Shown: positions 36,761-49,670, counted from the stretch's first letter. The stretch is DNA of 64,000 bases from Castanea sativa (GCF_040712315.1 NC_134015.1:18663614-18727613); one strand, 5' to 3'. Numbers and translations: made by a program. The notes: a model not told the origin generated them from the sequence alone.

Positions 36761-38180
36761 GCATGGCTTTGAAGAGGGATGTACCGCTTGGAACTCATAC
36801 TGTTCCTTAGGACACCCGGTCCTCACACCATGCCACTTGAGCTTCAACTAATCTACTTTTTCCTACTAAAAATGTATTTTAATTAATTCATGAATGAAGC
36901 CCATGAATGTAAAAAGGGGAAATTTAGGAGAAGTGGTTTGGGGAGTATAAGGAGCTGTCCAATAGAGTTTCTTGTAATGGTCTTAATAGGGTAACATAAC
37001 TAGACTTTGGAGCTCTGATCCTAGTTATAGCTAACAAGATCTCTAGCCTTAACCCATGTCCTTATCCCATTTACTAAGAAGAAAAAAACTTTAAAAGCGA
37101 ATCACACCATTTTTATTCAAATCCTAGGATAGATATAATGATATTCCCTTACTAATCAAAACTAATCCTCTTTGATTTTGCTAATTACTCCCTTAAAGTT
37201 CATTATAAAAGGAACTCTCCACCAACTCTTCAAGACACCATCTTCTCATAAAATTCCTCACCAATCATGCCATTTTCAGCTCATAAGTAAGCCTTTTAGT
37301 TCAAAAATTAGCTTTTAGTTCATAAATGTCCATGTACACCTACCCACAAATGCTCCCTTTCATTTCCTCATAAAATCCCAACACCATAAATAGCTCCTTT
37401 TACACTATAACTAAAAGTAGCTAAATATACTCCACCTCTCTTCCATACTTCCATATATTCACTCATACCTTTCCATAACATCACTTCCACCATTTAATAT
37501 ATACATATATTCATTCTTCTCAAAAAAAAAAAAACATATATTCATCATTATGGGCATGACATGGCACATATAAATCTTGTTTAAGCATTTGCTACACTAG
37601 TTGGATACTCTTTTTCGCCCTTTATTCCATCCAAATTTTTATTATTTTACTTGTAATTATGGAGCCTTTAATAATTGTTTATTACTTTTCCATTGAAGGC
37701 TATAGTGTTTTTTTTTTTTTTGAACTTATAATGTATTTGTAACTATATATGGAGTTCTTACCTCATGTTAACTTAATAATAATGAATGAAATACATGATT
37801 TTTCTGATGTAAACACATTTATTGCTTTGTCAAATAACTAACTGCTAGACATTTCTCTTGTTTCACTGCTGGAATATCTTTGCAAGAGATATTCTTGGGG
37901 CCTTATTATAATTTTTGTTGGGTGCAAACCGGACCTTGAACTAAAAATGTGCCTTTCACATTTTATCGATAGCCTTTGGACCATATTCTAAGCCCATGTT
38001 GAGTCTCGGTCTCGGTTTCCCAAATTTTTATTGGCAACAAAAAACTGCTCTAACAAATGGATGCATGAATTCCATAATTGATCTGGTTTGGTTATTGTTG
38101 ATCCAAAATTCATCCACAAGTGCCAATAAAATCATAACCGATTAGTTAAGAGCTAGGAAGCACTTGCATGTATATAGACA
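36761..38180. other. Gene-free region between PG1 and PG2
   Basis: AT-rich, with no supported gene, transposon end or repeat. Confidence 0.45.
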
Positions 38181-38184
38181 CGGC

Positions 38185-38893
38185 TATGGGTATGGATATG
38201 ATATGGCGACACAACAATTTTTGAAAAGTAGGACATGGGTACGGAAGGTATATGTATATTAATTAATTATTAAATATATTTTTATTTATATTTTTATATC
38301 TGGTTAAGCATTTATTTATCCTATATCAATTTAAGAGAAATAATGAATATTTTATTTCTATATATTATTAATCATTTTTTTATCAAATTAAGAGTAATAA
38401 TGGATAATAAAGCACATTCATTGCTATTAAAGGATGTTCATATATTAGAATACAAATCAAGAATAAAGATATTTATTACTACTGCACTCCATTGCTACAA
38501 TAGTCATTCTACAAGTATAAGTGTTTGTGAGGTGTAGGATATGTGTATGGATATGATGTGGCGACAGAACAATTTTTGAAAAGTAGGACATGGGTACGGT
38601 GGGTATATGTATATTAATTAATTATTAAATATATTTTTATTTATTTATCCTATATATGGTTAAGCATTTATTTATCCTATATCAATTTAAGAGAAATAAT
38701 GAATATTTTATTTCTATATATTATTAATCATTTTTTTAATCAAATTAAGAGTAATAATGGAAAATAAAGCACATTCATTGCTATTAAATGATGTTCAGAT
38801 ATTAAAATACAAATCAAGAATAAAGATATTTATTACTACTACACCATCTTGGTACAATGGTCACTCTACAGATATAAGTGTCTGTGGGGTGTA
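38185..38893 (+). repeat. 355-bp tandem duplication upstream of PG2
   Basis: The block starting near 38185 is repeated from about 38540 with an offset of 355 bases (tatggatatga at 38191 and 38546, and acatgggtacgg in each). Copies differ at scattered bases. There is no open reading frame of note. Confidence 0.85.
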
Positions 38894-39315
38894 GGGTTAG
38901 GGGGGCAAGGGCTAGGGTTCTTGTGTCCTAGCTGTGTCTAATATTTGTTTTTTTAATGTTTAAAAAATGACATAGCTAGGACATGCATGCAGAAGTGTCC
39001 GTAGAGTGTTAAGTGTCCAATATGGGTACAATACCCCAAATGAAGTATCCATATTTCCTTAGTTAAAAGCTTTGTGTCTGATCAATTAGTACATTTTGGT
39101 GTTTTCAATAGAGATATCTAAAGTTCAAATCTCAATTAATTAATGTAAAATATTTATTGTATTTGGCATTCATTACACTCTCGTTCTATAAAGTCAACAA
39201 GAACATATTATTTAAGACTCCCATATTTGACACATACATAACAGAGATTGGTTTTGATGATATATTTGGCAAGAAAGTGATTGAGGAAGATGTATTTTTC
39301 AGAATATCTATTATA

Positions 39316-39474
39316 AGAGAAATTATTGTGTACTCCCAGAGTACCATAAATGCGTACTCCCTCCTCTTACATGAATGGTAGATCCCACTAATTAAATTCA
39401 TGGTGGGACCCACCATTCATGTGAGAGGAAGAAGTACGTATTTATGGTATTCCGAGAGTATCTAATAATTTTCC
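39316..39474. mobile_element. hAT-type MITE in the PG2 promoter
   Basis: A 159-bp near-palindrome with an 8-bp duplication, ctattata (39308-39315 and 39475-39482). Ends agagaaattattgtgtactc are mirrored at the right, and inner arms share accataaat-cgtact and catgaatggt. It splits the conserved upstream block from the TATA box, compared with PG1. Confidence 0.85.
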
Positions 39475-39478
39475 CTAT

Positions 39479-39487
39479 TATATAAAG
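39479..39487 (+). promoter_or_regulatory. Probable TATA box of PG2
   Basis: TATATAAAG-like sequence (tatataaag after ctat) overlaps the right target duplication of the promoter MITE and lies about 67 bases before the start codon at 39554. Confidence 0.55.
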
Positions 39488-39553
39488 AAAATGGAAAATA
39501 CGATGTGAGTCATAAAAATGTTTTCCTCTATGTCTTTCATATAGTACTGTAGC

Positions 39554-41643
39554 ATGTTCAAAATGGTAATTCATGCATGATTTTATACCTTAAAAATAGC
39601 TACCGTTAACTACTACACTCTATTTTAGACAACAATGTAGGTCGATTCTTGCACTTTCTGTGAGGTTGCTAATGGATTAGTCTGTATTCTAAAAGTTTTT
39701 TTGTTATATGTACGTTTATGCAGGAACTACTTAGCATTGTTTTGGTACTTTCAGTTTTTTCAACTGGACTAGGCCATGGCCTTGTGAATGAAGCATCAGA
39801 GGGTTTTAACGAGACTTGTGAAGGTGCAGTTGGAGATGTGACTTGTTATGGTGCTATAGGAGATGGAGAAACTGATGACTCCGAAGTATATAAATTAATA
39901 TCTCAACATTTCATTTATTTGTTTTTGTTTATATTTTTTTTTCTTGCGCATTTAAAGAATAAAATTAATAGGATGAGGGTATCATATTTGATTGCTATGG
40001 ACTAATAATTATGTGAATCTGAAGGCCTTTTTAAAAGCTTGGAAAGCTTTATGTGAAGTTGAAGCAGCTTCTGACATTCCAATGCTTATAGTACCAATGG
40101 AGAAGAAATTCCTATTAAAGCCAGTGGCTTTCGAAGGTCCATGCAATTCCGACAGTGTCCAAGTTCAGGTACAGTTGTGAGACAGAATTTTGCTTTGATT
40201 TCTTTGTCTACGTGATTAATACACTTCTAATTAATTAGTTTTTGTGGAGGACAGGTTTTGGGGACAATTTTAGCACCCAATACCACAGAAGGATGGACAA
40301 ACTGTTATGCAAATACCTGGTTAGGCTTCTGGAATGTGAGTAATCTCATTGTCAACGGTACAGGAGAGATCAACGGCAGTGGTTCAATTTGGTGGAACAA
40401 TTTCAGTGTTCAAGTATGGAATTCTTTCTATGTTAACACACACATATATAGTTATTAAACCTGGTCCCGACATTAACCCAGTTTATAAAATAGGTCATTT
40501 GTTCAACCAGTGGGTTACAAGTCGAACGGCAGGGTTAAATAAAAATTTTTATAGAATAAATAATATATAAATAAGTTTGAAAAATAATAATATAAATATG
40601 TAAATTAAAAAAATAGGCATATGCCCAAATTAAACCAGAAATTATATTTTGAAATCAAGGTCTCACAATAAAATTGTAGTCTTTTGATAAAATGGGAGTC
40701 TTTTGATAAGTGCATCTAAAAAAAAATATTTAGGTTTTTTCTTTTTTAAATTACCAAATTATAACACATTAAACTGTAAAGAAGTCAACAAAGTTGATCT
40801 ATAGATGTAGTTTTACAAATTTCACAAACCCAACCAGTTTATATAAACCTATCCTGCTCGAGTCGCCACAAACCTGCTAAATTTAACTGGATCATATGCA
40901 GAAATGATCTATTTAAACACCCAAATTGGTCTAAGTGCTAGGTCATTGAATTTTTAGTCTAATCGGCTGGATCGGTCTAGGTATATATAATTAATACAGG
41001 ATATTGATGACTTTTTGTCTCAATATCATTTTCAATTGACTCCTTGAAGATCACTCATCAAACGATGGTCCAAAATTTTCTGATTATGTATTTTCCTCAC
41101 AATAAGTGGGGATGGGACTATGAATTGACCTTAGTTCACTTTATTGGAAAAATTAAGTAATGCCACTAATCTATAAGATCTTCGTATAATTATTATTGTT
41201 TAACACATATATGCATGAGAATTAAACGTTCTTTCTCCTAGATCCACAATAATTTCCATTTACTAGCCAATTAAGGCATTAAAGTGGATGGAAAAGGGAA
41301 TTTTTAGTTCTTTGAGATTGGGATATATTGATTTCGTTTTTTATCTTTATTATACTTTTCTTGGTATGAAAAATAATGGAATATTTAAGAACCTCTTTTG
41401 ACCTATTATGTATACTGAGAAGTATCAGATTGTGCAGACATATTATATACTTTTTTTTTTAGGATTTTCTTGAAAGCTCAAAAAATAAATTAGAAATTAA
41501 ACTCTTTTTTGACAGGGGAATGCAAACTGCTATAAACCAAGGAAGTCAATACCGTACCGGAGGCTGTACCGGTTTGGCCACCGGTACGATATATTTCGGA
41601 TACCGGTCAATACCGGTGTACCGTTTCGGGTTTACCGCTATTT

Positions 41644-41681
<38 letters not shown>

Positions 41682-44460
41682 TACCAAAATCTCTAGAACT
41701 ATGTTTATAAAAATATAATATTTTACTTATATTATAGTAAATATAAAAGTTTATTATAAAACATTACCTCAATTCAGAATAAATTATTCATAGTTTTAGA
41801 CTTTAGTATCAAATAAAAGAAAAAAAAACACAATATAAAAAATAGAAAGCTTAGTTGTTCATTGCATACTAAGAAAAAAAAAATACTAAGAAGTTAATGT
41901 AAATAAGTTACCATTATGCCTTTACAAAAATTCAAAAATTACAAAACTAAAAAAAAAAAAAAAAAAAAAAAAGCTTTTCTCTGTACCGGCCGGTACGCCC
42001 GGTACCGGCCGGTATTACCCGAAATTGGCCGGTATGGCCGGTACGCGGCCGGTACGGCCGGTATTTTTTCCGGTACAATATAGAAGTGTACCGGTACCGG
42101 TGCACTGACCGGTACGGTACGTACCGGCCGGTACGGCCGGTACCGGTACGGTATCGGCCACACTGCTATAAACCCACGGTAAGACTCCGACATTGAAAAC
42201 TTTTCAACTCGAAGAAATTATGATTATTTTCATAAATAAAATATTGGGGAAACTGATGTGCACAAAATGTTGATTATGGTAGTAAATAATGTACTAGGAC
42301 TCTAGGAGGCTTTAAAGCTACATAATTTGTCATGTACTTGAATGAGAGGGAGTGTGTGTCTCTTAATTAATGATTATGGTTGGAGGAATTGTTTTTTTTT
42401 TTTTTTCAAATGTTATATATATATATATATATATAACATTTGAAAATTAAGAAAAAAAAAAGTTACTGATGCTGTTCAACTTTTAATTTCATTAATTATC
42501 TAACTAATTGAGTTATAAAATTGCAGGCACTACGTTTTTATAATTGCAGTAATCTTCAGCACAGTGGACTTACTCATCTTGATAGTCCAAGAAACCATAT
42601 TAGTATAATTTTTTGTGATAATGCAACTCTCTCTTATCTAAACATATCTGCTCCCGAATCTAGTCCTAACACTGATGGAGTTGATATTTCTTCTTCAACC
42701 AATGTTAGCATCCACGATAGTTATATTGGAACTGGTAATTTTATTTATTTATCATTAATACACCTTTTCACATTATCTTCATTTTCATTATTATATTGAG
42801 AGAATTCTACCTTACGTATATACTTTTTTTTTTTGCTATATTTACCTATCTTAATTGTTACCATTCATAACTCAAATCATTTACAAAATAAAGGATTTAT
42901 ATTTAAGAATTAATATAATGCGCGTAAAAAAAAATTCTTTATTATTCATACAAAAAATAGTTTTAAATTCCAAGTTTTGTTGATCATATTAAACATAAAT
43001 AAAAAATATAAGTACTTTAAATTATAATAATTTGATATTAAATAGTACATTTTCAATTTGTTGCTTTACATGAAATTGCATAGAAAAGTACTGAATTAAT
43101 ATTATTTTATATTTGAAAATATCATACGAGATTGTAGTAAGATTACATTAATTAGTTTATTTGTTATTAAATCGACATCTAGTAAAACATATAATATAGC
43201 ATGTATAACCATGATTTTTTTTAATGATTTTAGTTATGAAATTCTTATTCGAATATAAATGAACTTCTTTTTGGTTTTTGTATTAGATTCTTACCACATT
43301 TCCTAAAACCTCGATTAAAATGAAAAATTCATGTACTCCTAATTGTGTTTTATGCCTTTCATATATGCATTTGCTTTGCAATGCTTATAGGAGATGATTG
43401 TATTGCCGTCAATGATAAAACGACTAGTATCAACATCACTCGAATTGTTTGTGGACCTGGTCATGGTATAAGGTTTGTTGAAATCCACATTTTGTAGTAC
43501 AATTCATTTACTTGGGCACATTATGGCACAATACCAAAAAATACTAGAGTATTTAGAATAACAAAAAGAAAAAAAAAATGAAAATCTACAATTAAAAAAA
43601 TTTCATCTTATGAAAACACCCAATGAAAAATATTAAATATCCATGCCACAGAAGAAAAGGAAAACACTTTGGAGATCAACTCAAACATTTTTTACCATTG
43701 AAGATATACTACAAATTAATACTTATTGATGTGAACCTCATGGCTCATATAGCGTGGGAAGCCTGGGAGCAAATGGACCATATGCCACAGTAGAAGAGGT
43801 ATATGTGAACAATTGTAGCTTTAATGGAACTTTGAATGGAGCAAGGATCAAGACATGGCAGGTAAAGTGCTTAGACATTATAAAGAGTAAAAGGCTTTCA
43901 ATTAAAATTAACCTATTCAATATTTCAATGGCTTTCTTTTTCTTTTTTCCCCCCTTTAAATAATCTCTATATTTTCTTAGGGGGGTTCGGGTTATGCAAG
44001 AAATATTTTCTTTGAGCAAATCACACTCGTGGATGTCAAAAACCCAATAATTATAGATCAGTTTTACTGCAATGGTAAACACGATTGCGACAGTGAGGTA
44101 ATTGAATTTTTTCTTAAAGTCCTATTAGAAGATACAACTTATGTCTCAAAATTTTATTCAATCAAACAATTTTACCAGTCATTCAATTTTTATTTTGCAA
44201 TGATGAGGTAGACATCGTCAGTACAAGTGAGCAATGTGACATATATAGGTATTGAAGGAACTTGTGTTGGTTTGGATGCGATTACTTTCAACTGTGATGA
44301 AATAATGTGCACTAACATTACAATGAAGCACATCAACATAACATCATCTGACCCTGAAAAATCAGTCGTCGCCAGTTGCGAAAACGCCGAGGGAAATAGC
44401 GAATGCACCATACCGGAAGTGCCCTGCTTAACCGTTGATGAATGTGATAATCGAGAGTAA
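39554..44460 (+). pseudogene. PG2: near-complete polygalacturonase (GH28) interrupted by a MITE in exon 5
   Basis: Secreted pectin hydrolase that would act in the cell wall. Ten exons: 39554-39565, 39724-39885, 40025-40168, 40255-40413, exon 5 (27 nt, from about 41515, split by the MITE, ending at 42180), 42527-42734, 43391-43472, 43753-43861, 43981-44097 and 44212-44460. Without the insertion they join in phase into about 422 residues with no stop. A signal peptide (LLSIVLVLSVFSTGLG) and all GH28 motifs are present: SPNTDGVD near 218, GDDC 238-241, GPGHGI near 261, and RIKTW near 296. Two things are odd. A 27-base tandem duplication in exon 2 repeats the GAVGD strand. A 628-bp MITE sits in exon 5 and brings stops. 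Skipping exon 5 would keep the frame, so a shortened product is conceivable. It resembles the At3g15720-type group from memory. Confidence 0.9.
41538..42165. mobile_element. hAT-type MITE with CCGGTAC subterminal arrays, in PG2 exon 5
   Basis: A 628-bp element with an 8-bp duplication, ctataaac (41530-41537 and 42166-42173). The left end, caaggaagtcaataccgtac, matches the second family member at 46503. The right third (41980-42155) is packed with ccggtac/ggccggtac palindromes, very GC-rich against an AT-rich centre that includes an (AC)n run at 41657-41680. The right terminus is poorly conserved (cacactg). It carries no transposase. Confidence 0.87.
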
Positions 44461-44667
44461 GATAATTGCCTCTAGCAATGATCTCCATCGAAGATATGAA
44501 GATATGCTACAACAAGTCTGCCTTGTCTCTCATGCTTACTCATGTTGTTCTAAAATCCTAGATCAGAATCGTTCTGTCATTTTTTTCCATTATGATCATT
44601 GTTGATGAATACATAAGAAAAAAAAAAAAAAAACATAAACCTATTTCCCCCTCCAATGGTGAATTAA

Positions 44668-44830
44668 TGTTAGAATTATATGGTTAAATTATTAAATTTA
44701 CTATTTCCTATCGGCTTAACTTTTTAGGACAATTGGTAATTTAATATTGATATTAGAGTAAGAGATCATGAGTCAAATCCCGACTCGCCTATTAAAATGA
44801 GGATGTCTAATTCAAACCCATTACTAAAAT
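44668..44830 (+). mobile_element. TRIM fragment, same family as the intron copy at 1620
   Basis: A 79-bp repeat at 44668-44746 starts tgttagaattatatggtt and matches the 1620 TRIM repeats throughout. It is followed by a decayed primer-binding site (ttgatattagag). Part of the interior (cctattaaaa) is recognisable; the purine tract and right repeat are gone. Confidence 0.75.
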
Positions 44831-44839
44831 TACTTATTT

Positions 44840-45070
44840 TTTCTTCACCAATAACAATGAATAATAGTTTACCACCTATAATTTTATTTTGAAAGTGTTA
44901 TGAATGTAGCAATTCATCTATTACCAATAACGAGTAATAATTTAACACTTGTAATTCTATTTTGCAAGTATTGTGGATGTAACAGTTCATCTATTACCAA
45001 TAACAAGTAACAATTTACCACTTGTAATTTTATTCTGAAAATATTATGGATGTAACAATTCTCTTTTTTA
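44840..45070 (+). repeat. 73-bp tandem repeat, about three copies
   Basis: The unit containing ttcatctattaccaataac recurs with a 73-base step (44913 and 44986), with a further partial unit on each side (cacttgtaattttatt at about 45017). The copies have diverged. Confidence 0.7.
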
Positions 45071-46100
45071 ACAAAAGAGATTCACCAAATGTTGAATTCT
45101 TTCATATGGTTGAAGTAAATTTCCATTTTTTTTCTCTTTCGTGCGTGGACTAGTTTGGAAGCTATTTAGTCCACTTGAGTCATTAATTAGTAATTTAGTT
45201 CAACAAAAGAAAAAATTAAAATGAAATGCATTGGGCAGTATCTCATACATACAAAGATCCATCCCTGGCCTAGAAACTAGAAAAGTAGTATTTTCTCAAT
45301 TACTAAAGAAAGGGACAGCCTGGTAATGGATCGTTGAATTTCAAAAAAACCTTTCTATTGCTTAGACAAATCATGTATAATTTCCTTACAATAGTAGAGT
45401 TTGGGATTTGAAGATGGCCATCATCATCTCTAATGTTGAATGGGAAGTGACTCTCCCAATTAACTTAAATCCAGGTCCAAAAGACATGTCAATCAATTTT
45501 CTTATTTTAGTCCTCATCGTTTGACATAGCATTTAGTGTCACAATTTCGTTAATTCCCTTCAGTGATGTGGCTGTTAAATGACAACTAAACCTATAATTT
45601 CTCTATATGATCCAATTAAAATGTGCCCACATGAAACCAAGTCTAGCTTTGATGTCATAATTTTAGATGACACATAAGAGAAGGAGATCTAAGTTCAATG
45701 TTTGGTCCCACCCTCAAAAGTCCTTTGACTTGATGCAACAAGCTTTGAAGATTTTGCTATGGCTTGAGATTTTTCTTTGGGAAGCCGAAAGCCATTTGGC
45801 CAAGGCACGTTAATCTGGGTGTCACGCATTGTTGTTCCTTGAACTAGAGTTTGGCAAGGCAGAAGTTGGCCTCCCATGCGCGTTTGTGTTTGCGCTTGCA
45901 GTTAGCCCAAAAGTGAATCCTCGACAATAAGTGCCATGAAAATCAGTGGTTTGCTAACACTCGTTTACCGTTGCCCGAAGGCGCGCTCACCAACTTAGAG
46001 CAACTTTTGTTTATTGAGAGTAATATGGAAATAAATAAATATTAAAAAAAAATAAAGCATTAAAGTTTACAATACTAGAGCGTTTGGTATCAACAAAAAA

Positions 46101-46131
<31 letters not shown>

Positions 46132-46199
46132 AAAGTGTTATGTCCTAGCAATGAAAATTTGTGATTTAAGAGACATTAAATATTGAGAACGTAAATCTC

Positions 46200-46250
<51 letters not shown>

Positions 46251-46494
46251 TCAACAATTTCTTCATCCAAACACACGGTTAAGTATTTCTTTGGTTGTAA
46301 ATGTTGCTTTGTAGTGTGATTTACAAGTGGAGCAATTGGTTTAGCATAAAAGAAGCTGACTCAATTTTCTTCAGTGTGGTAACTAAAAAGATGTGCAAAA
46401 TGTAATATATTTTAATGCATGGTTCAAAGTAGTATCAATTTTTTTGAGAAGACAATTTAGTATCAATTTGACCTTAAATCAATTGCCATCTAGT
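45071..46494. other. Gene-free region downstream of PG2
   Basis: No supported gene. Microsatellites at about 46203-46250 (AT then GTAT units) and an A/C-rich tract near 46097-46132. A GC-richer stretch at 45690-45990 has a minus-strand frame of 60 codons that I do not recognise and do not call. Confidence 0.45.
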
Positions 46495-46502
46495 ATTTTG
46501 GC

Positions 46503-47386
46503 CAAGGAAGTCAATACCGTACCGGAGACTGTACCGGTTTGGCCAGCGGTACGATATATTTCGGATACCGGTCAATATCGGTGTACCGTTTCGGATTTAC
46601 CGCAATTTATATATATATGAATTTATATAAATAATTAGAACTTATTATCTTAAAACATAACTTAATATATTTAATTAAAACTTAAATTCCTATTTATTTT
46701 GTTTATGCTACTAGCCCATGTCCAAGCTATTTTAAACCTCTATCCAAGCCCAATATTTTATTTGACTACCCAATAAAAATTTCAGAGCACAGCATTGATA
46801 TTGAATGATAAACAATTTCCCATAGAACAAGAGTGGCTGACAGCTATTGGAGTAATGTTTGACTATTTGTACAATTTCTTATAGTTCCAAGAAAGCTTTT
46901 TAACTATTCACTTCAATTCAAAAATAATTACCCATCACGTGAGGGGTCAGTGAGTCTGCCAGTCACACACTCACACAGCAACCAGCACTTAAATTAAGAC
47001 CCATGTAAAACAAAAATAAAGAAGAAAATAAACCAGAGGAGCAGAGCAAATGAATAAGAAAAAGACGATGACGAAGAAGAGAGATGGATCAACAAGGTGA
47101 GGGTGACAAAGAAGCATGTTTACTGCGTAGGCAACGTGATCGGCGCTAATCTAGTAAGTTATTGAGAGGAGGGAGAGCGACTTTTAGTTTTAGATCTGAT
47201 AGTTAACTCTTTTTTGTTTCGGTCCGGTATGCATTTATCGGCCGGAATCCGGTATTTGCTCCGGTATGACCGGATCAACCCGGTATTTAATCCGGCACGA
47301 AACAGAGGCATTTCTGTACCGGAGTAGGTGCCGGTACGAAAATTACCGGTCATACCGGCCGGTACGGTACGAGATTCACTACCTTG
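46503..47386. mobile_element. hAT-type MITE with CCGGTAC subterminal arrays, second copy
   Basis: An 884-bp element with a perfect 8-bp duplication, attttggc (46495-46502 and 47387-47394). The ends are caaggaagtcaat-accgtac and its mirror gtacggtac-attcactaccttg. The left 115 bases are nearly the same as the copy in PG2 exon 5; the centres differ. It is the better-preserved member and defines the true ends. Confidence 0.9.
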
Positions 47387-47443
47387 ATTTTGGCACATTT
47401 CCTTTATAAACTACAATAACTGCATTTTGTGTAAAACTACAGT

Positions 47444-47760
47444 CACTACAAAAATTTTGGTCGTTTGTCACCAAAATATTTGAGTCGCTTGTGACCAAGT
47501 ATGCATTAAATGACAAAAATTCATGATCCTTGCTAAAGGCCCCCAAAAAATATTTTTATTAATAATGTCGTCGATTATAAGTTGTTGTTAATACGAGGGA
47601 GTGAATTTTTTTTCACCAGTGAGAAGTTGCAGGAAGATATTAGAGACGATACATTCGTCGCTAAAATAAGATAGATTTCCATCAGCAACAACCATTGTCA
47701 TCAAGATAGGGACCTCTTAGTGACGACCTTGTGTGTCATGCATACTTGTAGCCAAAATAA
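47444..47760 (+). repeat. Possible CACTA-like terminus
   Basis: CACTACAAAAATTTTGG at 47444 followed by repeated short blocks (gtcgctt, gtcaccaaaat, gtcgctaaaat) resembles a CACTA end with subterminal repeats. The opposite end was not found. Confidence 0.35.
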
Positions 47761-48190
47761 GGTGCCTTGTAGCAACTATATTGCATGTCGCTGTTGATAG
47801 TCACATAAGATGGAGGGAAATTCATGCATGCACTTGCGGAAAGTGGCGGCAAGATAGAGATGAAAAATTTGTTATTTTGTTGCTGATAGGGAACTTTGGC
47901 AATGACAATCCTTCTTGGCTATGGTATTTTTGGAAAATACAACGGTTAAAGTTTTACTTGGATGATAAAGTTATATAGAAAGCTTTCTTGTCATCTATTT
48001 TAGGATGTATTTATATTGGATTATGCTTTTGATTATAAGGGGGAAAATGTTTCGTGTCATGGGCTACAAATGATGTTGAGGGAGATACATATCATTGCAC
48101 CAAGTTTGAGCTTGATTAGTGGCTGTGTATCCTCATGAGAAACTGTTATTAATTATTTGAATAGTTGATGAGACAATATGTAGTAATGTG

Positions 48191-48578
48191 GGCGAAAATG
48201 TGCTTTTGCCCATTTCATGCAAAAAAAATTAGCATGTTGTTCCCTTTCCCAAACTAATTAGGAAAATGTCTCTCTTTTGAAACACGATTTTCTCAAAATC
48301 GAGTTTCAAAAAAAAAAATACTGGAGCCCTATAGTGGCGTTTTGGAACTCGAGCTCCATGAACTCGAGTTCCATGCAAGTTTTTTTTTTACCTATAACTC
48401 GATTTCATGGAGCTCGAGTTCCAAAACGTCACTATAAGCTCCTTAAAACGCCACTATAGGGCTTGACTCTATTTTGAAAAAATTAAGGTTCAAAAGAGGA
48501 GCATTTCTCTAATTAGTTTAGGAAATGAGGCAACACGCTAATTTTTTTGAACGAAATGGGCAAAAGCCCATTTTCGCC
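48191..48578. mobile_element. Foldback MULE-like MITE A, second copy
   Basis: A 388-bp element with a perfect 10-bp duplication, tagtaatgtg (48181-48190 and 48579-48588). Its ends ggcgaaaatg-gcttttgccc and gggcaaaagcccattttcgc mirror each other. Most of it is inverted repeat, with the same ctatagtggcgttttgg and aactcgagctccatg blocks as the copy in PG1. Confidence 0.92.
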
Positions 48579-49670
48579 TAGTAATGTGATTGAGAATACA
48601 ATGTAGAATTTAAACTATGCACTTATATGATAGAGTGTGCTTTAGTATTGTTTTTCCTTTATGAGCATTTATAAGTTCTTTGTGTTTTGGAAATTTCATC
48701 TCATGGAATGGCAGTGTTAGGAACCAACTAACTAGTTTCGAAGGGAATGGATGAGGAGTGTATATATTGAAATGAGTGGGAATTGTATAAGATTTTGACT
48801 AGATTTGAGGTAGTCACCCTCCATTAGAAAGATTAAGAAATTGAGAGAAAATACACTGAGGAAAAAAATTGTAGTATTAATCAATGAAACGAATGTGATT
48901 ACAATTATATATTTATAGAACCATAAACTATTTTATTGTCTACATGACTTTATTTTATTGGTTCTATTATTCTCATGTGAATTAATAATTCTAACTTATT
49001 TTACATGTGATGAGCATGCTTGGAATTGTAACTAAACAACCATCTAACTTACTAAATGCAACATTGCAATAATTATTATCTCTATGCTTATAGGGGTTCC
49101 TAACAACGGCTCCAAGAATTTTTTTTAAGGAGTAACTAAGAAACGTAAATTTAATATAATTTAATAAAACATAATTGGAATATATCAAGTTATCGACAAA
49201 AATAAATAAACACATGCAAATATACATTGAGTTTCATAATTTTCTTTACGAGTTTTCATATTTTGAAATTGTTACATGATAGTTCATTATCAGTTGTCAT
49301 TATCTTTTTTTTTTTTTGTTAATTGTCATTGTGTATTGTCAATGTGGACTTGATATTTTTTTATATAACTGTCATTATCTACTTGATATTGTTTTTATAA
49401 AAATATTTTAAACTAAATGACAAAACTCAATCCATTGTATTAATTATTAACCCACACAGCTATACCCACCCATACAAAAATAATACATCAAGTATCTACT
49501 TCTTCTTCTTTCTTTTTTTTGGAGAAAATAAGTATCTACTTAACCAATTAAATTCTTGAACAATCACTAACTTTTCTATTTTTTTGCTTGAATCATTAAT
49601 TTTCAAATTAAAAGTTATTATAACATGATAACAATATATGCGCATGCGCAAACACACACACACATATATG
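48579..49670. other. Gene-free region
   Basis: AT-rich, with no supported gene or recognised element. Confidence 0.45.

Noticed and set aside
42000..42150. CCGGTAC array read as a CRISPR or satellite array
   Set aside because: Units are short, irregular and palindromic, and sit inside a transposon with target duplications.
41939..42193. A minus-strand frame rich in Arg, Pro, Tyr and Val repeats
   Set aside because: It is a translation of the ccggtac arrays in the MITE, with the repeat period visible; not a protein.
41515..42200. The idea that the PG2 MITE is simply part of a normal intron
   Set aside because: The exon 5 sequence (gggaatgcaaactgc to cccacg) is split by the element with an 8-bp duplication, and PG1 has the same 27-nt exon uninterrupted.
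45695..45877. A 60-codon minus-strand frame in a GC-richer stretch
   Set aside because: No recognised similarity, no splice context and no matching neighbour; too weak to call.
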